Shown here: positions 19,351-32,005 of the stretch, piece by piece
How the letters are laid out: each line of letters begins with the position of its first letter
Position numbering within the stretch: the stretch's first letter is position 1
NCBI GenBank assembly: GCA_029215795.1
Contig: JARDYH010000005.1
Coordinates: forward strand, 15,098,001-15,162,000
Origin: Anniella stebbinsi
Taxonomy: Eukaryota > Chordata > Lepidosauria > Squamata > Anniellidae
Direction: 5' to 3'
DNA length: 64,000 nucleotides
Made by a program: the position numbers and the translations under genes
The notes under the pieces: generated by a model
Databases searched by the model: none
Told to the model about the DNA's origin: nothing
The model's input: the letters and a program-made list of their open reading frames with translations, nothing else

Positions 19351-22015
19351 TGGAACCCCAAAGTTTGTTCTTCCAATCTTTTGACCATTATGGTGTATTC
19401 ACGTCAGTATTCTTGTCACATTTCAATTCATTCTCCTTTTCACCCTCACTATCCTGGAATGCAGACTCAGGGTTCTCCCCTCTGCAAAAAATAATAATGC
19501 ATATTTGCGAAATCAAAGCAAAATGTAGATAACCTCAGAAGGTATTTACTACAATCACACACACAGAGAAAAAAGTCATCATAATCAAACCCAGAACTTG
19601 TAGATATTGAGCAAAATAATGTTTATGGCAACTTATCTCATACATCAATTCAATGCAAGGGGTTGGAGGTGGGTCAACACTGGCTGCAGGATTTGAAACT
19701 TCTGTGGCCATTGGCTCGAAGAGCTCTGACTTCTGTCGATTGAAATGAGCCTCCCCCAGCCATTGGCTCAACTGCTGAAGTTTTATGGAATATTTAAGAA
19801 CGTTTCGCTGCTCAGAAGTTTCAACACATATCAGACGGGTCTAGGGACAGTTAATGGATATTAATGGAAAGGGATGCAGAAAAAAGGCAGAGCTGTCCAG
19901 GTGATGGTCAACTCTCTCCTTCCCTCCTGCGCTCTCTGTGAATGAATGCTGTGGCAATATGAAAATAGTTATGTGAACTGTGTATCAGCAGTATGCATGT
20001 GTATATGGGCATTGTGTGCAGGTAGTGCAAATAGGTTTGTGTGTGAATGGGGAAATATGTGAGAGAATAAAGGGAGAATAGTTGCAAGGAGATACTATAC
20101 ATACCCAAAGCTACAAATTTATGCAGGTCTCGACTTGTAAACACTGAGTTTACACAACTGCACCAATATACTCATGCCCACTCTAATAAATTTGATGTGG
20201 GGTGACAATAAAGGAGATGAATGGGAAACTTGGGATGGGATTGTGCGTGGTTTTTTCGCTTGGACGAACATGTCAAAAGTAAGCAAGGTGCCAAATCATC
20301 TGATAATGAAAAAAGAGTAGCAGGTCAATAGCCGATGGTGCCACCAGGAAAAAAAATACCGGGGAAGGGGGCACAAAAGGGGCAGTGTGCATTTTGGGAG
20401 AGGGGGATGAGGAGAATCTTGTTCCACATGTTAGATTTCTGAAATAGAAGTAACAGCCTATTTCACCTCAGCGCTCTTGTATGTTTCTAAATGTATTTTC
20501 TCTGAGGTAATTCTAATTGCTTTGGATAACTTTCCAAAAAGAATGTGCGCCTTGTTTTAATTGCCAGGTGCCTTTCCATCAAGTAACTACAGAGGCCCAG
20601 CAGTAAGGAGGGAGTAGCTACTTCTTGTGTGAGTGCTTGTCCCCCTCATCCCTCCCTCTAGTACCCCCTATGGGTGGGATGTTGAACCTCTTTGAGCCTG
20701 AGGACCACATTCTATTCTGGAGAAGCTCTTGGGGACTGCATTCCAGTGGTGGGCATGGATCAGGGCAAAAGGGGAGGGGAGACGGTACCCCCCCCCAGCA
20801 TATTTTAGTTTGAAGTTCGTACTGCCAGTAACTAAGCCTTAGGTGAGGCATTTCTACCTTTTAGAATGGGAAAATAAAACTCCAAAGTAGCCATAAAACC
20901 ACCAAACAATTGGTGGTTGGGGAAAGAGGCAAGTGGCTATTAGGGAAATGCTGGAGGGCTGGATTAGGGTCCCAGGCCTGAAGTTCTACAGCCCTGGCTT
21001 ATGGCTACAAAGAAGGACAATGTGAGACTTTGATCCAGACGCAACTGTACACGAGTTTGTTTGTTTTTAATGGTAAAAGCTATTGTGGCAGAAAGCTACA
21101 CACTGTGCAGCGCAACCTGGCAACTGATGTGCCCTTTGTGGCTAAGTATCAGGAGCCAAAAACATTTGCCAACGCTCCCTCCCCCTACTCCCAACATCTT
21201 GGTTTTTGAGTTTGTCTTATTTTTGCACCCACCAGCATCTGGGTGCTGACATACATACCCTTAGTTGGTTGAATCAGGAGAACTTACTCATCAAAACGCA
21301 ATGAAAAGGGAACCTAGCCCCCAATGGGAAAGCTCTCTTCTTCAAGTGCTTGGGAGGAACCAGGAGTTACCGTGAAGTCTCTTTGCCTGCTGTAACAGCA
21401 TGGAGAACCCAGACCCAAGCCTGGGAAGGGTAATTTAGAGAATATAAAATTGTATGAGAGGGATTAAAAGGTGTTAATGAAGCAGGACCTGAGGCCACCT
21501 TGCAGGCTGCTTGGGTCTCCGCTTCATGAAGCCGCCTTTGTTTACTTAGGGTTTTAGTCAAAATGAAGCAGTCCTGGCTTAAGAGAGGGTCTGTTTACTC
21601 AGCACTGAACTCTGAAATCCAGCCATAGCTGCCTGAAATATTGAAGTGGAAGGTTTAAAGCGGCTTTCCAGCTTGTGGGCCAGGGGCCAAGGAGCAAGGA
21701 ATGATGGGGAACATGGAAATACAATGCTCCCTTTTCATTTCCAGGAGTTTTGATCGGAGCCCTGTTAACAATGGCAACACGATGAGCGAGGTTTCAAGAG
21801 GAAAAACCGCTCCCCTCCCCACCTGAGTCCTCTGGCCCCATCTCCTTAATGACACAGGAAAGCAACAGGGTTGAAGGCCTGCATCTGAACCATCCACAGC
21901 CACCATTCAAATGCAGCAGGAGCTGGAAGGGCTGGACTATGAGGTGCATTTGTACCTCTTAGGAACAGTCTGGCACCAATGATGCCTCCTCCCCAACCTC
22001 ATATACAAGTTACCA
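19351..22015. other. Mostly single-copy DNA
   Basis: No exon or clear repeat was recognised over 2.6 kb. Short poly-A and poly-C runs occur. Frames are short and lack domains. Confidence 0.35.
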
Positions 22016-22019
22016 GGGG

Positions 22020-22480
22020 GCTGTCTATATGTGGGTAAAGCCCCACGGTAGCTGTGGATCTGAACTGCATCAGTTAGATGACGCAGGTGTAGCTTCGCAG
22101 CCACCGCAGGGCTTCCCCACGATGCTGTGGTTTGAAAAAGTCAGGGATTTACCCTGGCTTTATGAAACGGAGCAATGTCAATACAGTGCTTCTCCATCTG
22201 ATAATGCTCTGGGGCCAATCTGGGGTCAACCCAAGGTGGTGCCTGGTGGAAGGTGCCCGGCGATTGGTCACCTTCCACCAGGAAGAGGGCGTTGGCAACT
22301 CCAGTACTCGGATGGCCACCCAGAAATCCCACCGCCCCAGGAAAGGGAAACTGCAGAGTTTGAGAGGGAGCTGGCGCCAACCTGGTGCTGTGAAGAAAGC
22401 CCCATAAGTGATCCCTTTGACTGTCATTGGCTGGCTCCCTACTGGACTTGGTTTTTCACCCTTTAGCTCAGGAGTCAGAG
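22020..22480. mobile_element. Family H repeat
   Basis: It shares ggggctgtctatatgtggg, agatgacgcagg, gggcttccccac and gggatttaccctggcttt with the copies at 7.6, 9.3 and 61.9 kb. The 145-codon frame over it is a repeat artefact. Confidence 0.6.
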
Positions 22481-22544
22481 AGGCCTCTGCCAAACAGGCA
22501 CTGGGACATCAATTAATATTTGCTTTATAGGATTTCCAGGAACC

Positions 22545-22678
22545 TCCATTCAGGTAATATTCTGTCCCAGTCCCATTCAGCAGGCCCTCTCTGACTATTG
22601 ATCATGCTGGTCCTGGTCCCTGGGCTGATAGGAGTTGGAACCCAACAGCATCTGGTGGGCTGGAGGTTTCCCTCTCGG
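22545..22678. mobile_element. Family P MITE, old copy
   Basis: Only the right half with gggctgataggagttggaac and catctggtgggctggagg is clear. Confidence 0.5.
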
Positions 22679-22934
22679 ACCCTACAGGCTGCCTCTTCAA
22701 ATGTTCACCTTCGCTACTGTTCTCTCGACTCATGAAATCCACCTAAACCCCAATTGGACTTTCTTCTAGCTCCTGCCAGTGAGCAGCCAGGTCTCACTGA
22801 AGAGAATGCCCATCCATCATTCTGGTTCTTGATTCATGGATCCTGGGTGCCAATTGTATGGTTCTTCAGATACACATGAGTGCCCAGCTAATCTAAAGTA
22901 GATTTGACCCGTTGCTACTTATTCAGCAGCCACG

Positions 22935-23000
22935 ATGTGAACAGAATGCTGGACTAGATAGGCCTGTGGTCTGATACAGCATGGCTCCTTTTGATGTGCT
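22935..23000 (+). mobile_element. LINE 3' end fragment
   Basis: gctggactagataggcctg and gatacagcatggctcc match the fragment at 8850. Confidence 0.6.
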
Positions 23001-23396
23001 TTGTGGTTATGCCTGTGTATCTATACTTTTCATATCAGACAGGTGAGCAATGCCATCTTCTCTGGTCCAACGCTGGAGTTCCCTCCAGTTACGATAGGGT
23101 GAAACTCACACTATAGTGCACACACTATGGTGAATAACAAAAACAATCTTTTAGAACAACGCTCTGCCTTGATTAAGTGAAATTATCTATTATCATTCTC
23201 AGGCTGGAAGCTTCAAGCAGGTCCTGAACCCAAGACCTCAGGGATGTCCAGGAGATGTGCAACACAACAGGGAGAGCACAGCAAACAGACCGAGTAGACT
23301 CTCAAGAGGCTCCTAAACTCCAGTTGTCCACAGCAGACAAGTCAGACCCTCTATAAAAGTTTCTGGATCAAGGCTTATTTTATTCTACTCCCTGCT

Positions 23397-23730
23397 TTTG
23401 CCATGTGTCCTGTTTTACAGAGAATAGTCCTCTATTTGAAGGGCTGTAAGAGGACAGCCCTTTATTTGAAGGCATCCTCTACTTGAAGAGCTGTCCAGTC
23501 CAAGTCTGGTTTAATCCATAAAAAGGGAGAGCAGGGAAGGGCCTTGAAGAGCCCCATTCACAGGTAGTAGATGGACAGCAGCCACACAGGTCACAACCAT
23601 CCCCACTAGGGAGAGATGTATTGTATTTTAAAGTTTTAGTGCCTTTGTCTAAATTTGCATCTCTACATATAAATGAGCACGTGTCCTTTTTCCTCTCCTC
23701 TTTTTTGAGGGTAATACATTCCTCCTTTGC
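23397..23730 (+). mobile_element. Family E DNA element
   Basis: The order catgtgtcctgttttacag, cctctatttgaagggctg, agtccaagtct, cacacaggtcac, gagagatgtattgtatttt is shared with 26429, 28105, 29971 and 54055. Confidence 0.75.
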
Positions 23731-23940
23731 GCCAATGCATCAGTGCCCACCATATCCCTGCTCCAGCCTGGCGTGCCCCTGTGCCTTGCCCTGTCTCTCT
23801 CCTTACACCAGGCCACCTGATATAAGCCCCACTGATACAGTAGGAGCCAGCAGGGGTAGATCAGGATAAAGAATTGTGAGGCAGGATGTGTAAGAGGAGA
23901 GAAGTCAGGGAGGAGGAGGAAGGGGAAGAAACTTAATTCA

Positions 23941-24590
23941 GAACATAAGAAAAGCCCTACTGGATCAAACTAAAGGCCTATCCAGCCCAAGCATCCCATT
24001 TTCCACAATGGCCAATCACATGCCCATGAGGATCCCACAAACAGGACACGAAGGCACTAGCTGCTCTCTCCTGCTGTTGTTCCCCAGCAACTGATATCCA
24101 CAGGCATGTCACCTCTGATCCTGGAGGTGGGATGCAGTAGCCATTGACCGCCTTATCATCCATGAATTGGTTTATTTCCCTTTGAAAGCTGTCTGAGCTG
24201 CCGGCCCTCTCCAGATCTCGTGGTAGCGAATTCCTTGGTTTAAGTGATGCGCTGTGTGAAGAAGTACTTCCTTTCGTCTGTCCTGAATCTCCCACCACCC
24301 AGTTTCATGGGGTGACCCCATTGGGATCTGGTCTTAGGAGAGAGGGAGAAAAATGCCTCTATAGCCACTTTCTCCACGCCATGCTGGCTGCCCCTTACTT
24401 TCTGATGGACCAGTTGATAGGCTTCTACAGGGTCTGATTTTTTGCAGCAGCTGATTTTCATATGGACCTTTCCAGGAAACACCACAGGTAGTACATGCAG
24501 TCTGTACCAAATCTCTTGCACCAAACAGTGATTTATTCCTGCATTAGCCTGTGCTGCAATTAGCACCTCAGAAAACAGTCTTGACATATC
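23941..24590 (-). mobile_element. LINE fragment (CR1-like group)
   Basis: It begins gaacataagaaaagcccta and continues ggatcaaactaaaggcc, ccagcaactgata, and gtgtgaagaagtacttcc. A second copy, split by another insertion, lies at 56195-56900. Read on the minus strand it is a LINE 3' portion. Confidence 0.65.
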
Positions 24591-24598
24591 CCTTAGTG

Positions 24599-24733
24599 CA
24601 GGGATGGGGAATATCTGCCACCCTCCAGATATTGTTGGACTTCAACTCCCATTAGCCCCAGCCCGCATGGGCAATGGTCAGGAATGATGGGAACTGTAGT
24701 TCAACATCTGGAGGGCTACAGGTTCCCTGTCTG
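24599..24733. mobile_element. Palindromic MITE, family P
   Basis: The left end cagggatggggaatatctgcc and the right half aacatctggagggctacagg are clearly paired. Confidence 0.85.
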
Positions 24734-24859
24734 TATTGCAGTGGAATGAATGAGAGGTTTGGGTCACACCCTTGTCTCATTTTGAGGATATATTTTGAAG
24801 TTGTGTGCACAGCCACCTTCACACCCTGTCTTGTTTTTACAGTTTGTGCCTTTGAAATT

Positions 24860-25300
24860 GGGTCTTCTCTAGGAATGGGTGAGAAACTCGCATTTTGCAT
24901 TGACCAAATCCATACTTCATGAAACCACATACAACTTGTGGTCAGAACTTGTACGTTTGCAGGCTTGTAGTGCATTCCGTGAAAGGAAAGGGGCAGGGGG
25001 GAAAGGGCTTTGACAACATGTGCACATTTGAAAAATGTACACCCCCCCCCCCACTGTGTACATTGCTAGAATGTGCACCAACACACTTCAGTCAATGGTG
25101 GCATGTGTGCAAAAATGTGTACACTCGAAAAATGTCCACAAAATGACATACAGATTTCTGAGTAGGCGGGGCTAGGTGAGGAGTGAAACCTTGTATGAAA
25201 CCAGGACGGACCGAACTTGATGGTGGAAAACTGAGAACCCTGATGAGATTTAGATTCACTGACACTGGGGAGCAAACAGAATTAGTCCCTAAAATAAAGA
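24860..25300. mobile_element. Family I repeat
   Basis: gtgcacatttgaaaaatgtac, tgtgtacactcgaaaaatg and agtccctaaaa-type blocks also appear in 59850-60290. Probably a diverged DNA element related to family D. Confidence 0.45.
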
Positions 25301-25850
25301 ACGATAAAATAGTAAAAACGTATGTGTTTTTTTTAAAAATCACACATTTTAAATACATGGAACTGCTCTTGTCATTGGGGCTCTAGCTCTCCAGTGGGCC
25401 TAATGAAATAACCTGCACTCTCTCCTTTTGATGCTGATTCCTCTTCCCCCAAGGAAGATGTTTAAATGGAGGGAAGATCTGGTGATTATTCAAAACGTAA
25501 CCATCAGCTTCCCCCCCACGGAAGCTAAAGAGTGCCTCTGAGCATTTCCAAAGTGCATTTCATACTCTACTGGTTCACCACTGTCAGACACCAGGTATCT
25601 GGGGTATAGGCTGGGAGAAGAAGGACCAAGGCCTCCAGAATCAGGCATGTTTTAGGCGAATTTTAGTCTCAGCACTCCTTAAGCCCCGCCAAAAGGAAGA
25701 CACTTCTTGCAAACACCAGTGAGCGCCTAGGGTTTGAGTCCTTCCATAATCTCAGAGATAAAACTGGCACTTCTGGGGGGTGGGGGGACACCCCCCTTCC
25801 CCCTCTTGCACACAAACAAACTGCCGGTCCTGTGTTCCCAAAGCTGTTGA
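25301..25850. other. Single-copy DNA
   Basis: No gene or repeat recognised. Confidence 0.35.
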
Positions 25851-25854
25851 GATT

Positions 25855-26072
25855 CATAAATATTAAAGCACCGTGAGCTTGACGCTGGCGAAAGATTTAA
25901 TACAGTGCCGCCATGCCGCCCCTCAAGGGGTTAAAGCCCCCCTGCCGCGCGGATATTATTGCCGGTGCGGTGGCATGGAGCCATCGCCGTATAATCTGAT
26001 GAACTCTTTTATTAAATTTCACAGGCCTGTCTCCTTTATTAAAATTTCCCAGAATGCATAGGGTTCCTGTCA
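25855..26072. promoter_or_regulatory. Candidate conserved non-coding element
   Basis: Repeat-free with caccgtgagcttgacgctgg, aaagatttaatacag, tctgatgaactctttta and two tttattaaa-type sites (26008, 26035). CpGs are retained in an AT-rich setting. Regulatory role is inference. Confidence 0.4.
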
Positions 26073-26118
26073 TATCAAACACAGAGAGCGAAAGGAAAAA
26101 AAAGTGTGGGTATTCTGT

Positions 26119-26136
26119 CCCCCCCCCCCCCCCCCC
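26119..26136. repeat. Poly-C run
   Basis: 18 consecutive C. Confidence 0.95.
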
Positions 26137-26420
26137 ACTTTCTGGGTATTGCCAGAGACATGATCCATGTCAGGAAAAGTTGGCTAGGTTGTGGGACAGG
26201 CAACGGGGCTGGATTAGAAGATGAGGATCTCAGCATCTGAGCCATATCCCTGGACCCTGCTTCCCTTTTTAAAAAGGCACAGTTGTCCCATACATCCTTG
26301 CATCCTGCAATCCCTCCAATTCTACTCTGCATTCCAGAAATTGGCCCTTGAAAATATTCTGCCCAAGGTGCTGCTAATGTCTACATTTCCTTCCAGCTGG
26401 GAATAGGAAGGCTACTTCCC

Positions 26421-26806
26421 ATCTCTTGTAGGGTGGCCATGTGTCCTACTTTACAGAGGACAGTCCTCTATTTGAAGGGCTATACTGTTCAGGTACAGTC
26501 CAAAGATAAAGAACCATAAGATCCTGGGAGAACAGGGGCCTTGAAGTTGGCCATCTACAGTTAGCACCTAAACGGCAGACAGAACAGGTAAGCACACAGG
26601 TCACCTGGTCACCGTCTTTCCCTTTATATTGAGGTATATTGTATTTCTGTTTAAGTTATATTAATTCTTTCCAATTGTGCCTCTATGTATATCAATTAGC
26701 CTATTCAAATTTGATGCAAATGGATGTAATCTTTTTGGGATCTTGTTCTTTTGGTAATGTATAACCTCTTTTTGGGAGTAGTCTAAGTGGTCACCCTAAT
26801 TTCGTG
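26421..26806 (+). mobile_element. Full-length family E element with decayed TSD
   Basis: The element at 26429-26798 starts TAGGGTGGCC and ends GGTCACCCTA, the same end type as family A. Flanks atctcttg and atttcgtg match at 6 of 8. It has no coding capacity. Confidence 0.78.
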
Positions 26807-27260
26807 CTTGAGTTCTGGACAATACATGCTGGCCTTTGATATTTGCGCAACTTCTGTGAAATGGTCAAAATGATGCTCCACTGCTCTGAAGTGGATTTCT
26901 CCCTCTCGCTTTCACTTAAATAACGCCCCCCCCCCCCCACAGACTGGAGGAAGGAAAAAGGTATCGCATTCAGAATTGGCTGCTTGAAACAACTACTTTC
27001 TCTTGCTCCCCAGTAAGGCCTACCCTAGCAGGATATTTTAAAAGAGTCTAGTACAAGATGGAGCATAGGTTTCACACTGATCATCCCCCCAGGTAATTAC
27101 ATCCTTAACTCCTACTTCTGCCTTCGATTTGGCAGGCCCTACTTTATAGAATATACATTATTATGGCTAATGAGGTGACAAGAAACAACAGAATGGGGGA
27201 CTTCAGATCCAAGATTTACCTTTAATCCTAACCTGCAATCTGGAAGTATGGGACCCACAC
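26807..27260. other. Single-copy DNA
   Basis: A poly-C run lies at 26927-26938; nothing else recognised. Confidence 0.35.
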
Positions 27261-27416
27261 TGAGCCAGATCTATACCTTGTGTCAAATCATTACAAATCT
27301 GGAATAAAAAGCAGGATATAACACTATGAAAGCAGTATATGGAATAAGGATTGTGCCCCAACAGTTATCAGTGCTCTTCAATACTGCTATAAAACAGTAG
27401 TATCGATCTAGCCTGA
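27261..27416. mobile_element. Family F MITE with TGA target duplication
   Basis: The element at 27264-27413 starts GCCAGATCTATACC and ends ATCGATCTAGCC. TGA lies at 27261-27263 and 27414-27416. Confidence 0.82.
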
Positions 27417-27419
27417 TTT

Positions 27420-28076
27420 TTTTTAAAGCATGTATGTCTGTTTCTTTTAACTCTCTCCTCCTCCCCTTTCACGTATTCAGCAAATGCATGGTGGTGGTGG
27501 AAGAATCGTGCTCAGGCCTGCTGACTCCGCTCCAGGCCTCCACATGTTGCAGATGAAGGTGGGAATCAAATCTACGCATGCATGTACAAGTTGCACATAG
27601 CCAGGCTTCCTCTGCGTGATCAGGAGGCCTGCAAGAAGCAAGGTCCCAGATCACACGTACAGACTCTGTGCATGTGTTTATATGTGCATGGAACAGCTAG
27701 TGGAACTTCAGGTGCATGCACAAGTTTTGCCTGCCAAAGGCTTCTCTTTCTCCTTATGCCTTCTCCTAGCGTCTTCTTCTTTCTACTTTCCTTGCTTTTC
27801 CTTTTCTCTTGAACAAAACAAACAAACAAACAAACAGTCCTAAAATGTTGGTGCCCCTGATTGGTGTCCCCTTTAGACCAGGGTGCATCTCACTAATGGG
27901 TTCTAAAAGACCAATGCAACCGGAGGCAGAACTCTGAAACTTAGCAGTAATGGTTTCCTTTTAAGAAAATACATTTATTGTACTGTTATAATATGAAATG
28001 CCAGAAAAAAACACTAACAGTAAAAATAAGGGGCTATTGAGCAAAATCAGCTTATTGAATTTGAACTCATAGAGCA
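27420..28076. other. Single-copy DNA
   Basis: Contains an (AAAC)n run at about 27816-27835. No gene recognised. Confidence 0.35.
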
Positions 28077-28370
28077 GGGGTGGACAGCTTGTGGCCATCC
28101 AGACATAGCGGCCATGTGTCCTATTTTAAAGAGGGCAGTCCTCTATTTGAAGGGTTGTCAGCCCTTTCATTGAGGACTGACAACCTTTGAAGTCATCCAG
28201 TCCAAGTCCAATTTAGTTAAAGAACCATAAGATAGGCCAGCAGGGGGCTGGCCTATCTTCATCAACAGTGAATGCAGACTTAGCAGGTACACATATCACC
28301 TGGTCACAATCGTAATCCCCACTAGGGTGAGATGTAAATTATATTGCTCTTTAAATGCTCAGTGGTCACA
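28077..28370 (+). mobile_element. Family E element inserted in half a family P MITE
   Basis: The half palindrome (aggggtggacagcttgtggcc) ends at about 28104, where family E (ggccatgtgtcctattttaaag, ctctatttgaagggttg) begins. Confidence 0.65.
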
Positions 28371-28621
28371 TAATGTTGAATATCTGTTGCAGGGAAGGGT
28401 GTGGCTGGCTGGCTAGAGCCCTGATCAGGAGCACTCCACACTGCAACATTTTGCTGCAGGTCCCACTTGTAACATTATAAAGCTGACGGTTTGGTACAAA
28501 AAGATTTAAACTATGTGAGAATGCACAGAGTGGGCTCTGAGCAGGGGGCAGTCAAGGCCATAGTTCTCCTTTTCCTCTTCACAGTAAGACACACTTCCAT
28601 TGCTACCAATCTTCCTACCTG

Positions 28622-28974
28622 TCCATCACTAGGGATATGAAAGGAATCTGCAATAGATTCAAATGAGTCTGTATTTCTATAAAATTGACTTGTGGATTCC
28701 GGAACGGATTGGCTTTTCCCAAGTCACATGGATTACATGGACTTGCAGACTTGTTTTATACTTTGTGGGGGAATTTGCGCAAATTTGCAATGGCGCAAAT
28801 GTACACTAGGTCTAATGCGCACTAGGTCTAATGCACATTTGCGCAAATGGAATGAAATTCTCATATGTCCCTTAAAAAAATCCAATTCCGTCAATGAGCG
28901 GATGGCAGAATGAAAGATGCCTGACAATCCGTGAAACACAGATTGAACAAAATCCGTGCATCCCTATCCAGCAC
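28622..28974 (+). mobile_element. Family D element with 8-bp TSD
   Basis: The element at 28630-28966 starts TAGGGATATGA and ends GTGCATCCCTA. The flanks TCCATCAC and TCCAGCAC match at 7 of 8. Inner blocks: caaatttgcgc, ccgtcaatgagcgga, cctgacaatccgtgaaacac. Confidence 0.85.
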
Positions 28975-29970
28975 GAATGGAAAGATCACACTCATTGGGT
29001 GGTCTTGTCTGGGGAGGATGCTGTGTCTGCTTGAAAACATCACAATGTCCAGGCAGATGTCCAGTAATGCAAGGAAAGAGCACTACTACCTATCTTCCTT
29101 GTTGGCCTCCTGAGCGTCAAGAAAGCAGCAGGGAGATTGGATTAGAGGTTACAGCTCTATGACCTTGCTAAGCACCCTCTTCACCCCCAAAGCCCAGGTG
29201 TCCTGGGTCATCATGGCCCAATTGTTCAGGCACTGGTGCACACTGCAATCGGTATGAAAAGGCCGAATTATTGTTTGGTCAGAAGAACACAGAAACATTC
29301 TTCCCATCGGTGTTGTGTGCGAGGAAATTTGTTGAAGGCAGATTTGAGAGCTGGCTGTAGAATGGGATTCAGTAATGTCAGAGCCACAATATTGAACCTT
29401 GATTCTGTTCTTTATTTTTTAATGCCAGAAACTCTAGATAAATGTGATCAGAACAGGTGGAGGTGGTACTATGTGTGCATTGGCCTCAGGTGGTTGGACA
29501 AGGGCATAATGATTGCGGAGGGATCCTAATACCTACAGTCTTTCCAGGTAATTTTTAACTTGCAAAATGCTCTTCAGGTATCCATCTAGTCGTCCCCTCT
29601 CTCATCACCTTGTGAGGAAGGCCACCATTGTTCCCATTTTGCAGACACAGATGAGCGAGAGCATGACTTGCGCAAACCCACAACTGATTCAGTTTAGGCT
29701 GTTTCAAGCATTTCATCGAATCCTACACAAGGCAAACCCAGCTTGACGCTGTCGGCCGGTGTTCGATGTACCACTATGAGAGGTGCATTTGCAAGCACAT
29801 TTCTTTTTTTGGTCATCGCATTCGCTCTTTACATTTTGAGATGGACACCTAAACATGTAATGTGGGATGTGGTAGAACTTGAACCCAGGCCGAACTCCAA
29901 CACTCTTGCCAAGATCTCAGACCAAACTAGAGACCTTGGGCAGCCCAAACCTTACACTGGCATGACACTG
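28975..29970. other. Single-copy DNA
   Basis: Frames at 29236-29529 and 29743-29973 show no known domain. Nothing else recognised. Confidence 0.35.
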
Positions 29971-30320
29971 TAGGGTAGCCATGTGTCCTCTTTTACAGAG
30001 GGCAGTGCTCTATTTGAAGGGCAGCAAGAAGACTGTTGTCCATTTTGGAGGGCCATGTAAAGATCAAGATCCATCAGAAGAGAGACCAAAAAGTTGCACA
30101 TTACCAGCAGTTAGCAGCTGAGCAGCAAATTGAGCAGGCTGACACACAGGCCACCTAGCTACCCTTCAACACCATGGTGAGACGTACTTGTATTTCTATT
30201 TAAACTATAAAACATGTTTCTAAATCGGCATCTATACACATAAATTAGCATATGCATATATATGCAAATCGGTGCCCTCTTTTGTCCTTTTTTTGGGTGA
30301 TGCATTTCCTCCTTGTTGAT
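29971..30320 (+). mobile_element. Family E element, 3' end unclear
   Basis: It starts TAGGGTAGCCATGTGTCCTC and contains gctctatttgaagggcag and gagacgtacttgtatttc. The right terminus could not be placed exactly. Confidence 0.7.
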
Positions 30321-30639
30321 ACCTGGTAACAATCTACCCATGTTTGGGTAACAGAGCTTTGGGGGAACAATGGGGATATCTTTGCTTGGGTACCCAAAGA
30401 AAAGCCGGTTTGCTTTAGGAGCAACCTCTGTTACGAACAATGGTTGCAAAAAACCTGCTCCTTCGCGGCCAATGCTCTTTCCCTCTCCAGTCAATGGTGG
30501 TGGGGGTGGTGTGGAAGAGGATTGATCTCACCAAGTGAAACCTCCAAGGCTGATTTTCCACCCACTCCTCCGACCCCAAACGTATGCATCGCAAGCTCTG
30601 GGCTGTGGGGTCGTCAGAGCCAGCCTAGGCTCATCCTCC

Positions 30640-30765
30640 AAGGTATGAGAGCCTCTGTTGGAGCTAATCAATTCCTATTGATTTCTCTGCTGCTTCGTGC
30701 CAAGCCGCGGTGGGCTATATTAATATTCGCGGCGTGGGGAACGGCTCCTTCCCCCCCTAGTAGCT
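30640..30765. promoter_or_regulatory. Candidate conserved non-coding element
   Basis: Repeat-free with gctaatcaattcctattgat (paired homeodomain-type cores) and gctatattaatattcgcgg. Retained CpGs suggest low germline methylation. Function is inference. Confidence 0.38.
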
Positions 30766-30862
30766 AGGGGTGATATTACTGATCCAGATAGTATTCAAAC
30801 TCAATATCCTGCTTCTCCTTTTCTCATTTCCTGTTTGGTGGGCCTGAATGCCAGCCGTTGTC

Positions 30863-30863
<1 letters not shown>

Positions 30864-30893
<30 letters not shown>
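30864..30893. repeat. (GA)n microsatellite
   Basis: About 15 dinucleotide units. Confidence 0.95.
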
Positions 30894-30959
30894 AGGGACA
30901 GCAAGAGAGGGGGAGATTAGACGAAGAAAGGGGTGGCGAGACTCTGGCTCCGTCTTCTT

Positions 30960-31060
30960 TTTTATATTACAGATTTAATAATGACAAAAGAACATCATTA
31001 AACATTCATTAGAATTATTTAATTAAATTTTGCTTTGGAAGGGGAGAAGCAGGGGGTGGG
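30960..31060. promoter_or_regulatory. AT-rich homeodomain-site cluster
   Basis: cagatttaataatgac, catcattaaacattcattag and tttaattaaat place several TAAT cores within 70 bp, between two microsatellites. Binding is inference. Confidence 0.33.
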
Positions 31061-31092
31061 GAAGAGAGAGAGAGAGAGAGATTAGATATGAT

Positions 31093-31120
31093 ACACACAC
31101 ACACACACACACACACACAC
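31093..31120. repeat. (CA)n microsatellite
   Basis: 14 units of AC. Confidence 0.97.
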
Positions 31121-31519
31121 GGCAATATTGATTGAAGAAAGAACGAGTGGGAAAGAGGGGGGTTAATTAAACTATGCTCCTTTTTTATCTTAATTTCTGA
31201 GGATGAGGATGAAAATCCTCTTTTAACTGCTGCAAAGAGCATCGAAACGGAGCTGGAGAAAGAATGGCTCGCGACGTGGGCATATACGGAGCACGCGTGA
31301 ACGCGCATGAGGGAGGTGGAAAGGTGGACGGAGCACAAGTCCTGTTTCGCCTGCAGAGAAGGAGGCTGAAGGGGGGGGGGCAGAGCCATGGGCAAAGGTT
31401 ACTGCTTTGCCACTCCTTCCCTGAGCAGTGTGGACATTTAGGGATGTGGAGCAGAACAGACTGCACTGGGGTCTGATTTGGGATGCCTTTGGGAAAGATC
31501 ACTTCCAGGGGAAGAGTTA

Positions 31520-31855
31520 CTTATACGTAGGGCGACCAGATAAAATCCAGGTCAGGGCTCATGTAACTCTAACAGTTGTAGAGAAAAGGGAATTTCAGCC
31601 AGTGTCATTTGTATGCAATTAGTTCCTGGTGAAATTCCCTCTTCATCACAACAGTTAAAGGTGCAGGCACTATACTAGAGTGACCAGATACAAAAGAAGG
31701 CAGGGCCCCTGCAACTTTAACTGTTGTGATGAAGAGGGAATATCACCAGGAACTAATTGCATACAAAAGACACTGGCTGAAATTCCCTTTTCTCTACAAC
31801 TGTTAAAGTTACATGAGCCCTGACCTGGATTTGATCTGGTCACCCTACTTATACG
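31520..31855. mobile_element. Family A hairpin MITE, intact, perfect 8-bp TSD
   Basis: The element at 31528-31847 starts TAGGGCGACCAG and ends GGTCACCCTA. CTTATACG occurs exactly on both sides (31520-31527 and 31848-31855). It is very similar to the copies at 849, 4206 and 62020, so the burst looks recent. Confidence 0.93.
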
Positions 31856-31919
31856 GATGGAGCAGAAGGCCCAGGAGTAGTGGTGGGCCCAAGGGCAAAA
31901 TCCAGGTGTGACCTAAAAT

Positions 31920-32005
31920 CTATAGGCTGCAACCTTAGACCTACATTTACCCGCTGAACTTAGTGGGGCTTACTTCTGAATAGACATGCACAGGATTCAG
32001 TGGTG
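31920..32005. repeat. Family C repeat fragment
   Basis: ggggcttacttctgaatag and acatgcacaggatt are the right half of family C. Confidence 0.6.
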
